Position numbers and translations under genes: made by a program. Source: Hominimerdicola alba (lineage in GTDB: Bacteria > Bacillota > Clostridia > Oscillospirales > Ruminococcaceae). Taken from it: a stretch of DNA of 45,345 bases. The notes under the pieces were generated by a model. It saw nothing but the letters and a program-made list of their open reading frames with translations, searched no databases and was not told the origin of the DNA. Shown here one piece after another: positions 1-8,112 of the stretch. Position 1 is the stretch's first letter. Every line of letters begins with the position of its first letter. The stretch lies in NCBI RefSeq assembly GCF_900112155.1, contig NZ_FOKQ01000014.1, forward strand, positions 48,816-94,160, written 5' to 3'.

Positions 1-137
1 GCTGATACGGTGGAAGATACCACTGATACCGATACGGAAGAGTCTGAAATGACAGAAAACACCGATGATACGGCTACTGACGATGAAGCTGATACAGCGG
101 AAGATTCTGCTGACACCGATACGGAAGAGCCTGAAAT
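1..137 (+). repeat. Tandem 87-nt coding repeat (acidic linker)
   Basis: Bases 1-50 and 88-137 are near-identical (GCTGATAC..GGAAGAT...ACCGATACGGAAGAG.CTGAAAT), a period of 87 nt (29 residues). They encode Asp/Thr/Glu-rich linker. The array probably continues to the left of the window. Confidence 0.7.
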
Positions 138-1560
138 ACAAAAGAACATGGAAGGATCAACCGATGATTACAATATCAACCATTCAGATAATAACGAATC
201 ATCGACAAAACACATGGACTTTGATGAACATCAGCCAGCTTCAAGTGTATCTGAATATATGAATAGTCATGGGTATGGTAGGGATGATTTTGCAACATAC
301 TCTCAAGATCCAGAATGGCGTAATCTCATGCGAAAAGAGTACCCTGATTATGAACTGCCTGAGTTGACGCAAGAAAATGCTAAATCTCAGTTATCCGATT
401 ACATGAATGCTCATAATTATGGACAAGATGATTTTGATACATACTCACAAGATCCTGTTTGGAGAGAACTTCAAAGTGCAGCTTATCCTGACTATGAAAT
501 GCCACCCTTACGAAGAAAATTGACGGATACACAATCAAGAGAGTTGATAAACGGAAAAATACCCAGTGAGTTTTTTGCTTCTGACACTTCTGAATCATCA
601 TCAGATGCTGACACAATTGCAGAAAAACCAATATTGGAACAATTGACAGAAACGGAATATAATGAAATCAAAAAAAATGATCCCAAAACAGCAAGTCAGT
701 TACTGACTGATTTTAATGCCAGACAAATTAAACCTGATGATTTAAGAACACTTCCAAGATCAATAAATTTTGATAATGGTTCAAAAATGGAAGTTATTGA
801 TGAGGAACTAACATCAGAATCTGCAACGCTTCAAAATACTGATACAAAAGAAGAACTTACTGTTTATCCAAATCCAATGGGAAGAATATCTCATATGGAT
901 GGCAGACAAGGACAAAATGACATCGGTATGCATCAAGATTGTGGAATAGCAAGCACAGCAAAAGGTATTAATGATTTGTATTGCCGTGAAGTTACAAGCG
1001 AGAACAGATTAGCAAATTATGCATTGGATACTAAAAACTGTAGTATGGAATACAATAATGATGGTACTGTCGATTATTACAATAGCGGTGGAACTTATGA
1101 GAAAAATGTCAAAGAGTTCTATGAAGCCAATGGATTAGAAGCAGACGAATATATGAATAGCGACGTTCCGGATATTGATTATGTAGGTGAACAAATAAAA
1201 AATGGTGGCGTAGCAACAATGGCTGTTAATCACGATCTTATGTGGAATTATGATAAAGCAGTTGAATTTGATCCCAGCACAGTTGATATGAATCGCTATC
1301 AATCCGATTCAAGATATGCCGATAGAGTAAATACCTATATGAGCATTAAGAATGGAGATGGCGTTTTTAAAGCCGATCATTTTGTAAATGTTTCAAATGC
1401 AGTTTATAATTCTAATGGTCAACTAACACATTTTATCGTTTCAGATACAGGTAACGGTACAACAAAAATGTTGCCAAAAGAATATCTGTCTCGTGCATAC
1501 AGAGGTTCAGGCAATATACACATATCTGCCAAAGGTTGTGTCATCGCAAGGAGGAAGTAG
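1..1560 (+). CDS. Polymorphic toxin, papain-like (C39-like) cysteine peptidase C-terminal domain; 5' end outside window
   Basis: The frame is open to the first base, so the gene is cut by the window edge; the GTG at 10 lies inside an acidic Asp/Thr/Glu repeat and is unlikely to be the start. Order: acidic linker repeats, two 48-residue repeats (YMNxHxYGxDDF...YSQDPxW...YPDYExPxL), a charged linker, then a C-terminal domain with QDCGIAS (Cys codon 940-942), ADHFVNVSNA (His codon 1378-1380) and SDTGNG (Asp codon 1444-1446). This Cys-His-Asp order and spacing fit the papain/C39-like toxin domains that end bacterial contact- or secretion-delivered toxins. The gene is followed after 2 nt by a small gene typical of an immunity partner. 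A peptidase acting on a target-cell protein is inferred; the delivery system is not visible because the N-terminus is missing. Confidence 0.6.
   Translation, partial: ADTVEDTTDTDTEESEMTENTDDTATDDEADTAEDSADTDTEEPEIQKNMEGSTDDYNINHSDNNESSTKHMDFDEHQPASSVSEYMNSHGYGRDDFATYSQDPEWRNLMRKEYPDYELPELTQENAKSQLSDYMNAHNYGQDDFDTYSQDPVWRELQSAAYPDYEMPPLRRKLTDTQSRELINGKIPSEFFASDTSESSSDADTIAEKPILEQLTETEYNEIKKNDPKTASQLLTDFNARQIKPDDLRTLPRSINFDNGSKMEVIDEELTSESATLQNTDTKEELTVYPNPMGRISHMDGRQGQNDIGMHQDCGIASTAKGINDLYCREVTSENRLANYALDTKNCSMEYNNDGTVDYYNSGGTYEKNVKEFYEANGLEADEYMNSDVPDIDYVGEQIKNGGVATMAVNHDLMWNYDKAVEFDPSTVDMNRYQSDSRYADRVNTYMSIKNGDGVFKADHFVNVSNAVYNSNGQLTHFIVSDTGNGTTKMLPKEYLSRAYRGSGNIHISAKGCVIARRK
250..513 (+). 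repeat. Two 48-residue protein repeats in the toxin
   Basis: Units start at 250 and 394 (144-nt period). Both encode S(E/D)YMN(S/A)H, YG(R/Q)DDF, TYSQDP and YPDYE. This is an aromatic and acidic repeat I do not recognise by name; it may be a binding or translocation module upstream of the toxin domain. Confidence 0.7.
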
Positions 1561-1562
1561 CT

Positions 1563-2021
1563 TTGAACGAAATAATTGAAAAAATATATGATTCTCCTGA
1601 ATACAAGACAAAGGGAAAACAGATCCTATACAAAGATGTTTTTATATGTAGAAATAATAATGCTTGGCTCGTTGTTTTTGTGATACAGGTGAGTGATTTC
1701 GATGGAAAAAGCAGTAAATATCGTTATTCAGTTTACAACGTAAACGCCCATAAGGTATTACAAGCTGATACAGATGACTACCAAAAGATAGTTTCAGCAT
1801 TCCCAGCTCTTGACTCGCTTGATTACAATGGTGGAAGAATGGATTTTATCCAGTTTCAAAATCAGAAAAAAATAATATCACAGGTAATTGATACGCTGGA
1901 TACAAACGGTGTGTTGAACTCTGATGAAATATCTGTTTATTTAGAGTATCTTTCGATTATGAATAACATGACATCAGATTCCGTAAAAAAGGTCTATTCA
2001 TTTTTTAAGGAGGAAATCTAA
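1563..2021 (+). CDS. Probable immunity protein for the upstream toxin
   Basis: 152-residue soluble acidic protein with no signal peptide or membrane segment. I choose TTG at 1563 because AAGGAGG at 1548-1554 lies 8 nt upstream; an in-frame ATG at 1536 would place that ribosome site inside the gene. It starts 2 nt after the toxin stop and its own stop overlaps the next ATG (TAATG at 2019-2023), so the genes are translated as a unit. No named family is recognised. A small cytosolic protein directly after a toxin C-terminal domain is the classic immunity position, and that position is the only functional evidence. Confidence 0.55.
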   Translation: MNEIIEKIYDSPEYKTKGKQILYKDVFICRNNNAWLVVFVIQVSDFDGKSSKYRYSVYNVNAHKVLQADTDDYQKIVSAFPALDSLDYNGGRMDFIQFQNQKKIISQVIDTLDTNGVLNSDEISVYLEYLSIMNNMTSDSVKKVYSFFKEEI

Positions 2022-3184
2022 TGGGACTTTTCAGAAAAAATCCAAATGAGGTGGCTTATACTGGCGGTGAAAAGCATTGGGCTGATGTAATAAAGAACTC
2101 AGGTCCGGGCGAACTGCTAATATGGAGACAGCCGGAAGAGGATTTCAATACCAATTCTACACTTATTGTAATGCCCGGAGAAGAAGCTATTTTTATCAAA
2201 GGTGGAACCGTTGAGCAGACTTTTGATAACGGTACATATAAGCTTTCAACAGAAAATTATCCGTTTATCAGTCGCCTTCGTAATGCTTTTACTGGCGGAG
2301 TAAGTACATTTAACTGTGTTGTTTATTTTGTAAGAAAAGCACATAGTGTTGAGATCAGATGGGGTACTGACTCCCCGATACAGGTTAGAGATAAAATGCT
2401 TGGCATTGCTACAAAGCTTAGAGCAAGAGGAGCATATAAGGTTCAGATTGGTGACCCTGTGAAATTTTTAGAAAAACTTATTGGCAATAACGTATTCTAT
2501 CAGACGCAGGAAGAACTTAACAAGTATTTTATCAGTGAATTTCAAAGTAAAGTCAAGTCTGTCATAGCAAGAGCAATCAATGAATCGAATACTGAAATAC
2601 TTGGCATCGATTCCAGGCTTGATGAACTGTCTGATACAATAGAACCGTTCATGCAGGAAATACTTGATGATTATGGTTTGAAGTGTGTTAAGTTCACTGT
2701 CGCGGCTATCGATATTGATGATGATGAACTTAGAAGGAGATATGATGAGATAGGTGTTGAAAAACTGAGAAATGCTCAGGCTGATAAAGCTGTTATGGGT
2801 ATTCTTGGTGATGACTGGGGTAAACAACAGGCGGCTAACATTCTTGGCAATCTGTCGATGAACCCCGGAGCTGGCGGTGTAGCAGCTACTGGCGCCGGAA
2901 TGGGAATGGGAATGGCGGCAGGTGGTGTTTTCGGCAATATGGCACAACAAATGTTTGCACCTATGAGCAACAGTACGCCCGTTCAACAACCACAACCTTT
3001 TCAGCAAGCACCTTCTGGAAGATTCGCACAGCCGACACAAGGTAATAATTCTCCAACATCTTCTAATACATCTCAGGAAGATCCTATGGAGGTTTTGGGC
3101 AAGCTCAAACGAATGCTTGATGCGGGTTTGATAGAGCAATCGGAGTATGATGCTAAAAAAGCCGAAATATTAAGCAGAATGTGA
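2021..3184 (+). CDS. SPFH-domain protein with C-terminal SHOCT motif (YdjI-like)
   Basis: 387 residues. The first about 250 residues resemble the SPFH/band-7-like virion core group (GELLIWRQPEEDF, LIVMPGEEAIFIKGG, YFVRKAHSVEIRWGT). A Gly/Ala/Met-rich, then Gln/Pro-rich linker follows at about 285-350, and the end carries a SHOCT motif (LGKLKRMLDAGLIEQSEYDAKKAEIL). Such proteins form oligomeric membrane-associated scaffolds. The start ATG overlaps the preceding stop by one base and has AAGGAGG at 2007-2013. Its place behind a toxin/immunity pair and ahead of a membrane protein suggests envelope protection or membrane-damage response, which is inference. Confidence 0.75.
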   Translation: MGLFRKNPNEVAYTGGEKHWADVIKNSGPGELLIWRQPEEDFNTNSTLIVMPGEEAIFIKGGTVEQTFDNGTYKLSTENYPFISRLRNAFTGGVSTFNCVVYFVRKAHSVEIRWGTDSPIQVRDKMLGIATKLRARGAYKVQIGDPVKFLEKLIGNNVFYQTQEELNKYFISEFQSKVKSVIARAINESNTEILGIDSRLDELSDTIEPFMQEILDDYGLKCVKFTVAAIDIDDDELRRRYDEIGVEKLRNAQADKAVMGILGDDWGKQQAANILGNLSMNPGAGGVAATGAGMGMGMAAGGVFGNMAQQMFAPMSNSTPVQQPQPFQQAPSGRFAQPTQGNNSPTSSNTSQEDPMEVLGKLKRMLDAGLIEQSEYDAKKAEILSRM

Positions 3185-3195
3185 GGTGTCCAATA

Positions 3196-3873
3196 TTGAA
3201 GAAAAATGTTCTGTGGATTCTTTTGGATTTAGTATTCCTCATAGTCTTTAATACGGTATTCTTTGTTGCTGGTGGTACAGACCATAATGCTTCAGTATGG
3301 ATTTCATACGGCTTTATTCATCTGTCTTATATTTTGTTAATCATAACACCATTTCTGATTAGGAAGTCAAGCAGTGCAGCAGTATTTGGTTTTTCACTAT
3401 ATTCGATTTCTTCAACTTATTTTCTTGTTGAATTTATAGTTGGCGTGATTTTCTGTCTTATAAATATGGAATCATATAAACCAGCGTTAATAGTCCAGGT
3501 AATAATTGCCGGTTTTTATGCAATTATGCTTATTTCAAATATGATAGCAAATGAAAGTACAGCTGATAGCATCGAAAGGCATGAGATTGAGTTGAGGTAT
3601 GTTAAAGATTGTTCAGCTCGTATTCTTCCATTAGTAGATATGGTATCAGACAAAAAGATAAGAAAAAAAGTTGAAGCGGTTTATGATATGATACATGGCA
3701 GTCCAGTTAAATCAAGCAATTCTGTTCGTCAAATTGAATTAGATGTGATAGATCAAATTGATTTGCTTGAAGCTGCTGTTAACAGTGAGGATAAAGAAAA
3801 AATTGAAACGGTTTGCAAAAAGATCACAAGATTAGCAGATGAAAGAAACAGACAACTGAAATATAATAACTGA
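3196..3873 (+). CDS. Small integral membrane protein with cytosolic helical tail
   Basis: 225 residues. TTG at 3196 is favoured over GTG at 3181 because GAGGTG at 3183-3188 lies 7 nt upstream; the start region overlaps the end of the SPFH gene. Four hydrophobic segments occupy about residues 5-125 (WILLDLVFLIVFNTVFFVAGG first), followed by a charged helical tail with heptad-like Glu/Lys/Leu spacing up to the end. No family is recognised. Co-transcription with the SPFH gene suggests they work together at the membrane. A strong terminator follows at 3901. Confidence 0.6.
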   Translation: MKKNVLWILLDLVFLIVFNTVFFVAGGTDHNASVWISYGFIHLSYILLIITPFLIRKSSSAAVFGFSLYSISSTYFLVEFIVGVIFCLINMESYKPALIVQVIIAGFYAIMLISNMIANESTADSIERHEIELRYVKDCSARILPLVDMVSDKKIRKKVEAVYDMIHGSPVKSSNSVRQIELDVIDQIDLLEAAVNSEDKEKIETVCKKITRLADERNRQLKYNN

Positions 3874-3900
3874 TTAAGACAGACTCTCTAATGATACACG

Positions 3901-3938
3901 AATAAGGAGCGTTTCCTTTAACGGCAACGCTCCTTATT
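3901..3938. terminator. Bidirectional terminator
   Basis: Perfect 11-bp stem, AATAAGGAGCG (3901-3911) with CGCTCCTTATT (3928-3938), flanked by T-rich and A-rich DNA. It lies between the convergent genes 3196-3873 (+) and 3941-4153 (-). Confidence 0.85.
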
Positions 3939-3940
3939 GT

Positions 3941-4153
3941 TTATTCTTCCACATCGGAACACTCCGACAGTCCGTGTATGAGCTGAATGTATATGCACTC
4001 TGCTCGTTCACGCTCCTCGCCCTCTGTAGTCATCATAAGTTCGAGGAAATACGCCTTAGCTTCTTCGTAGTCCGTCCAGACCTCACGCTTACCGTTGCAG
4101 ACGGTCGTGACGGTACGGCTTCGGGGCATTGCCAATTCAGGATAATATAACAT
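3941..4153 (-). CDS. Small conserved mobile-element protein, unknown function
   Basis: 70 residues (starts MLYYPELAMPRSRTVTTV, then a charged helical region with many Glu). The ATG at 4153 is preceded by GGAGGTGCGAT on the minus strand. No motif suggests a function. Short acidic proteins of this kind are common downstream of relaxases in Firmicutes mobilizable elements; here it lies downstream of the relaxase on the same strand. Confidence 0.55.
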   Translation of the reverse strand: MLYYPELAMPRSRTVTTVCNGKREVWTDYEEAKAYFLELMMTTEGEERERAECIYIQLIHGLSECSDVEE

Positions 4154-4366
4154 ATCGCACCTCCGTGATATTTATTGTAGCTATATTATATATCACAAGA
4201 TGGCAGGAGTCCAGCTCTGTGCGAGAACTGTAATAATCTTTGTGCAGGGCGCAGCAACAGAATAATAATCCCCGGTGTAATATGCCTTATATCGCAAAAC
4301 GCTCTCTGAACGCTCAGGGGGCGTTTACTATTTCAGGGTATCAGTTTCCTCATAATCATCATGGAC

Positions 4367-4400
4367 GGCTCTGAGAGGCGTTTCCGTTCGCCAGAGAGCC
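4367..4400 (-). terminator. Stem-loop after the relaxase gene
   Basis: GGCTCT (4367-4372) pairs with AGAGCC (4395-4400) and GGCG (4377-4380) with CGCC (4389-4392). It sits 6 nt past the relaxase stop but has no clear T-run, so termination is uncertain. The rest of 4154-4366 holds a weaker AACGC/GCGTT stem near 4300 and no gene. Confidence 0.4.
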
Positions 4401-4405
4401 TGTTA

Positions 4406-6082
4406 TCATTCAAGATAAGAGTTCTTATTTTTAGTCTGTGTCCGCTGACGGCTTTTCTCCCTCTCACGCTTCATGTGCTGTTCGTTAAGGTACTGACGCA
4501 CCTGTCTGGTGTACTTCATTGCTGTGTCATGCTTAATGATATATGCCTTTTGTTTCGGGAGAAGTTCGTCACGCTTGGCTTTCATTCTCTTTAACAGCCC
4601 TTGTAAATCTTTCATTAACGGCTGTGAACCATCGGAGGTATACTTTGTGATATGTTCCTTGATGTAGGCTTTTGTTTGTTCAAAGTCCTCGATTTCCTCG
4701 GAGTGCTTTTTCCTGTATCGGCTCTGTTTCCAGCCAGATAATCCTGCATACTCGTTATATGTCGGCAGGAGTTCGTTGTAATGTTTCATCTTGGCAATGA
4801 TCGTTTCAACAGTTTTGATATGTGTTTTCAGCTCTGCAAGCTCGGCTGTATGGTCATCATCGTGATGGGTATTGTGCAAAAATCCAGAGAAATCGTAGAA
4901 TGAGGTAATGCCGCTGGCTTCAAGTTCTGCAATGATCTTGTCGCTGTTACGCATACCCCTGATAGATGCCCATTCATCATTCTTCTTTTCAGGTGCTTTA
5001 CTTTCGGTCGACTGAGGTGCAGGCGGTGGAGTTTCAGGCTTATCGTACAGCGGTGCAAGAAATTCCTCTGCTGTAATAACAACTCTGTCAGTGTCGGGCT
5101 TGGGTGCTGTCTGTGTAGCTGTCGGCTGAGGTGTCTGTGATGCTTTTTGTTCACGCACTCTTGCAAGAAATTCGTCGCTGATGAGCCGATTGTTCTGAAC
5201 AGGTTCGGCAGGCTTTGGCGGTATAGGCTTCGGCTCTGTCTTGGGTGCTGTGATTTGCTTGGGCGGTTCAATGAGCATATCGGGAGTGATGTTCGCCTCT
5301 GACAGCTTTTCCTGTATCTCTGCTATCTGCTCGGTGATACGTTCGGGAGTATAATCTGCCCCCAGCGTGTCGGCTCTCGTAAACCTCTGCTGACCGTCAC
5401 CTGACAGCTTGAATTTCAGCTTGTACTTGTTTTTCGGAGTATAAACATACTCGATGCCGCTGAAGGTACAGTTGCGGAGAAAATCAGCAAAGTCACGGCT
5501 ATAAAGCATAACCTCTGCAATTCTGATACGGAGCTTGTCTTTCCACGACTTGCCCTCTTTTTGCATAGTGCGTTCATGATGTGATACACCTTTGCCCTTC
5601 GGGTCGATAAGTGATAAGCCGTGTTCTTTGCATATCTCGTCGGATATTTCACGCAACTCTGCCCACGCCCGTTCCGACTTCCTGCCTTGATTATGCTCGG
5701 TGGTGAAACTTAGTCCGTTGTAGAGGTTCGTGTTATTGAAAATGATGTGGCAATGCAGGTGGTCTTTATCATTATGAACGGCGATAACATACTGATAATC
5801 GCCTTTAAGATAACGGTCACAAAGCTCCTCTCCGATTTGCATAGCCTGTTCGGGTGTAACTTCATCGGGAGCAAAGCTCTGTATCATGTGATATGCGAGG
5901 ATTTGTGTTCGTCCTGTTCCTGTGTCTCGGACGGCTCGGAAGTCCTCGCTTGCTCCTGCGCTGTCGGCTCGGCAAGCATAAGAGTTGACATATACACCGT
6001 TGACGGTCTTATCTCCGTTTGTGATGTAAGCGATCGCCGCACTGACTGTTGCCCTGATTGTATGGATAGAAGTGTATGCCAA
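4406..6082 (-). CDS. mobA: MOB_P-type relaxase (MobA/MobL, Relaxase family)
   Basis: 558 residues. The N-terminal relaxase domain (about 1-250) has an early tyrosine in AAIAYITNGDKT (Tyr19, likely nicking residue) and the three-histidine metal motif in AVHNDKDHLHCHIIFNNTN (about 100-120). The remainder is a Pro-rich linker (about 280-370) and a coiled-coil C-terminus rich in Lys/Glu. It would nick oriT and pilot the strand for transfer by a helper conjugative element; no coupling protein or T4SS is visible here. The start is TTG at 6082 with AAAGGGG upstream. The first 199 nt overlap the end of mobC in another frame. Confidence 0.9.
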   Translation of the reverse strand: MAYTSIHTIRATVSAAIAYITNGDKTVNGVYVNSYACRADSAGASEDFRAVRDTGTGRTQILAYHMIQSFAPDEVTPEQAMQIGEELCDRYLKGDYQYVIAVHNDKDHLHCHIIFNNTNLYNGLSFTTEHNQGRKSERAWAELREISDEICKEHGLSLIDPKGKGVSHHERTMQKEGKSWKDKLRIRIAEVMLYSRDFADFLRNCTFSGIEYVYTPKNKYKLKFKLSGDGQQRFTRADTLGADYTPERITEQIAEIQEKLSEANITPDMLIEPPKQITAPKTEPKPIPPKPAEPVQNNRLISDEFLARVREQKASQTPQPTATQTAPKPDTDRVVITAEEFLAPLYDKPETPPPAPQSTESKAPEKKNDEWASIRGMRNSDKIIAELEASGITSFYDFSGFLHNTHHDDDHTAELAELKTHIKTVETIIAKMKHYNELLPTYNEYAGLSGWKQSRYRKKHSEEIEDFEQTKAYIKEHITKYTSDGSQPLMKDLQGLLKRMKAKRDELLPKQKAYIIKHDTAMKYTRQVRQYLNEQHMKREREKSRQRTQTKNKNSYLE

Positions 6083-6555
6083 ATCTCGTTTACCCCTTTC
6101 TTTATCTCGGTAATATCCTCAGCATAAATATGACCCGTGCTGTGAAGTCGGATAAGTATCTGATTGATATTTGCCCCGATACGTTTCATAAGCCTGTTGC
6201 TTTCAGCTATCTCGGAACGGTCGGGGGTGAGATCAACTCTTGCCCGAACGCAGTCACGGATATACTCCGTTTTGTTCTTGTAACCGTACTGCTCACACTT
6301 CGCAAGAATATCCTGCATTTCCGATTCCGTAAAACGAACATTCAGCGTGTAGGACTTCTTCTCACGCTTTCGTTTCAGGTACTTGCGTTCATCATCGGAA
6401 AGCTCATCCTCTGACTTGTGTGCAAGGGTATCATCAAGTTCGGATTTGACCTCTTGGTCGAGAACTTTGTTGACAGCTCCCTCGTAGGTCATACCCGTCA
6501 GTTCTGAAAACTTCTGCTTGGGCGGTCTGCCCCTCTTGCGTTTTGCATTTTCCAT
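5884..6555 (-). CDS. mobC: MobC-like relaxosome accessory protein
   Basis: 223 residues. It begins with an AT-hook-like basic stretch (KRKRGRPPKQK, about 5-15), followed by a MobC core: KKSYTLNVRFTESEMQDI, YGYKNKTEYIRDCVRARV, and IGANINQILIRLHSTG (about 85-165). MobC proteins bind oriT and help open it for the relaxase. The C-terminal about 66 residues are encoded in DNA that also encodes the relaxase N-terminus, so one of the two reading frames is constrained by the other. The gene is transcribed away from the hairpin cluster at 6581-6850. Confidence 0.85.
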   Translation of the reverse strand: MENAKRKRGRPPKQKFSELTGMTYEGAVNKVLDQEVKSELDDTLAHKSEDELSDDERKYLKRKREKKSYTLNVRFTESEMQDILAKCEQYGYKNKTEYIRDCVRARVDLTPDRSEIAESNRLMKRIGANINQILIRLHSTGHIYAEDITEIKKGVNEIWHTLLSIQSGQQSVRRSLTSQTEIRPSTVYMSTLMLAEPTAQEQARTSEPSETQEQDEHKSSHIT

Positions 6556-6580
6556 AGTGGTGTCTCCATTCTTTTTATTT

Positions 6581-6850
6581 CGGCGTAAGCCGATTTTTTT
6601 ATGACCGCTCTGCGGTCATTTCGGGGCTTGGGGTGTCCCCAACAAGCATTTGGTATTTTCGCTCGCTGTGCGGCGCAAAATACAATGCTTGTTATTTTTG
6701 ACGCGCTGTTGCGCGGTTTTTGTGCCTGAGCTTTTCTCTCTGCTCAGGCTTTCGCTGTACCGTCAGCGAATTTGGAGCGATAGCGACTTATCTTCACCGC
6801 CGCTTCGGTCGGCGGTCATTCTCACTCACGCACCTGCGTGAGGACTTTTT
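6581..6850. other. Probable oriT: dense cluster of perfect inverted repeats
   Basis: Directly upstream of mobC. Hairpins in order: CGGC/GCCG 6581-6592; ATGACCGC/GCGGTCAT 6601-6619; TTGGGG/CCCCAA 6628-6642; AACAAGCATT/AATGCTTGTT 6641-6693 continued inward by GTATTTT/AAAATAC; CGCGC/GCGCG 6702-6715; GCCTGAGC/GCTCAGGC 6724-6749; TTCGCTG/CAGCGAA 6751-6770; ACCGCCG/CGGCGGT 6796-6816; CTCACGCA/TGCGTGAG 6825-6842 followed by a T-run. Location beside mobC/relaxase and the GGGG-TGT-CCCC core fit an origin of transfer. The nick site is not determined. The remaining 6851-7257 holds no gene that I can support. Confidence 0.6.
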
Positions 6851-7257
6851 TCTGTCACAATCAATATTCTATACTGGCTCGGCGCAGTTATAGCGCAACT
6901 TGGGCGGCAGTCTGGTGAAAATCCCTCTCAATAGTTATTACCAAAATAATCATTGCTTCGTTAAGCATAGCCTGCAAAAATATTCACTGAATTTGCAATA
7001 GCCTGTTTGTGCATAACGGAGAATATCTCGGTGACACTTAACGATTGGCTGAAAAATTTGGTATTGATATGTAGGAGAGTATAACTCGCCTGCGGTCACT
7101 GGCTATAAGAGTGCCGCCATTTTACACTGGGGAATTTTGAATAATTCCTCAAAGTTCATGCGCACTGCGAATAGACAAACGCTTTCGTTGCGCGCTATAA
7201 TATTATCGTGGGGTATGTGAATATCCTGCAAAATCAAACGGAAGCGAGGTGATGTGA

Positions 7258-7638
7258 ATGAGAAAGTCAAAGGCTGATACCGTCCAGGGTGGAGTGCTTG
7301 CTGAAAATCAGGCGAAGATCGACAGCTACGAAAAGTCTATCAGGGCAGCTCTCGAACGCAAGCGCAAGGTCATCATTGAGAGCAAGCTCTACACCTACGG
7401 ACAGCTCTCAGAGCTTTACGGCGGTGCGGAAGGACAAGCACTTCTCGATGCTGTGACAGCGGAGCATACGCTGATCGGAAAGCTGACTGCAAGCGGTATG
7501 AGCTATGCTGACATTGAGGGACTTGTAGATAGTCCTGCTATGAAAGTGTCGGACAAAGATAGCTCCAATACCGACAATGGCTATTCCCATTATGCCGACA
7601 GCGAACAGCTTGACGGACAGACTTCTTTATTCGGATAA
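7258..7638 (+). CDS. Conserved IME protein of unknown function
   Basis: 126 residues, soluble and charged. The first half is helical and basic (YEKSIRAALERKRKVI), the middle has GQLSELYGGAEGQALLDAV, and the end is DGQTSLFG, a tail seen in several mobile-element proteins. The ATG follows GAGGTG at about 7245-7250. It is the first gene of a plus-strand group (this gene, the TnpW-like gene, the recombinase). I do not recognise a family. Confidence 0.6.
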   Translation: MRKSKADTVQGGVLAENQAKIDSYEKSIRAALERKRKVIIESKLYTYGQLSELYGGAEGQALLDAVTAEHTLIGKLTASGMSYADIEGLVDSPAMKVSDKDSSNTDNGYSHYADSEQLDGQTSLFG

Positions 7639-7811
7639 TATTCCTATTCAGGTTTACATATATCCGACAACAAAACGATAGTTGTATTCGGGACGGTGCT
7701 TACCGTTCCGCACAGCTTTCACACACAAACAACAATGAGGGATAGAGATAGAAAGCGATGCCCTCAACTCTAAAAGCATAGAAAGATAGAAGCTAAGGAG
7801 ATAATTTCGCT

Positions 7812-8021
7812 ATGAATAACAACAGAACAATGCAGGAAATGAACGAGCAGTACAAGGACTGTCCCGTTCAGGTCAACACCTATGTGGTGGACGGTCGCAC
7901 ATACAGAGTGCATAGTCATTTTGTCGGCGACAAGGACATCAATGATGTAATGTATCGGTACGCTGAGGACAGGGCGATGAGTGAAATGCTCGGCTCTGCT
8001 CCGACAGCGGAAAAGGCATAA
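7812..8021 (+). CDS. tnpW: TnpW-like transposon-encoded protein
   Basis: 69 residues. The core VDGRTYRVHSHFVGDKDIN resembles the TnpW family of Tn4451-type elements (a small beta-hairpin region with T-Y-x-V-x-S-H-F followed by an acidic helix). AAGGAG is upstream at about 7794-7799. It lies 91 nt ahead of the large serine recombinase, the usual TnpW position. The function of TnpW is not established. Confidence 0.6.
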   Translation: MNNNRTMQEMNEQYKDCPVQVNTYVVDGRTYRVHSHFVGDKDINDVMYRYAEDRAMSEMLGSAPTAEKA

Positions 8022-8040
8022 GAAAATTTTCCCAAACCTC

Positions 8041-8086
8041 TTGCCTTTACCGATATATTGCGCTATAATAAGTATATCGGTAAAGG
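8041..8086 (+). promoter_or_regulatory. Recombinase promoter inside a 14-bp perfect inverted repeat
   Basis: CCTTTACCGATATA (8044-8057) and TATATCGGTAAAGG (8073-8086) form a perfect inverted repeat with a 15-nt spacer. The spacer contains TATAAT (8064-8069), with TTGCCT (8041-8046) 17 nt upstream as a -35. A ribosome site AGGAG lies at 8102-8106. A repressor binding both arms would cover the promoter of the recombinase gene. Confidence 0.65.
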
Positions 8087-8112
8087 TCGCTTTGGGAGGA
8101 AAGGAGTTATTG

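Noticed and set aside
1-137. CRISPR-like array at the left edge
   Set aside because: The repeats are in-frame acidic coding repeats with no conserved repeat/variable spacer pattern and no cas genes. No CRISPR array is seen anywhere in the window.
2468-3139. Long minus-strand frame inside the SPFH gene
   Set aside because: Antisense shadow: Cys/His/Arg-rich translation, no ribosome site, and the plus-strand gene has clear domains.
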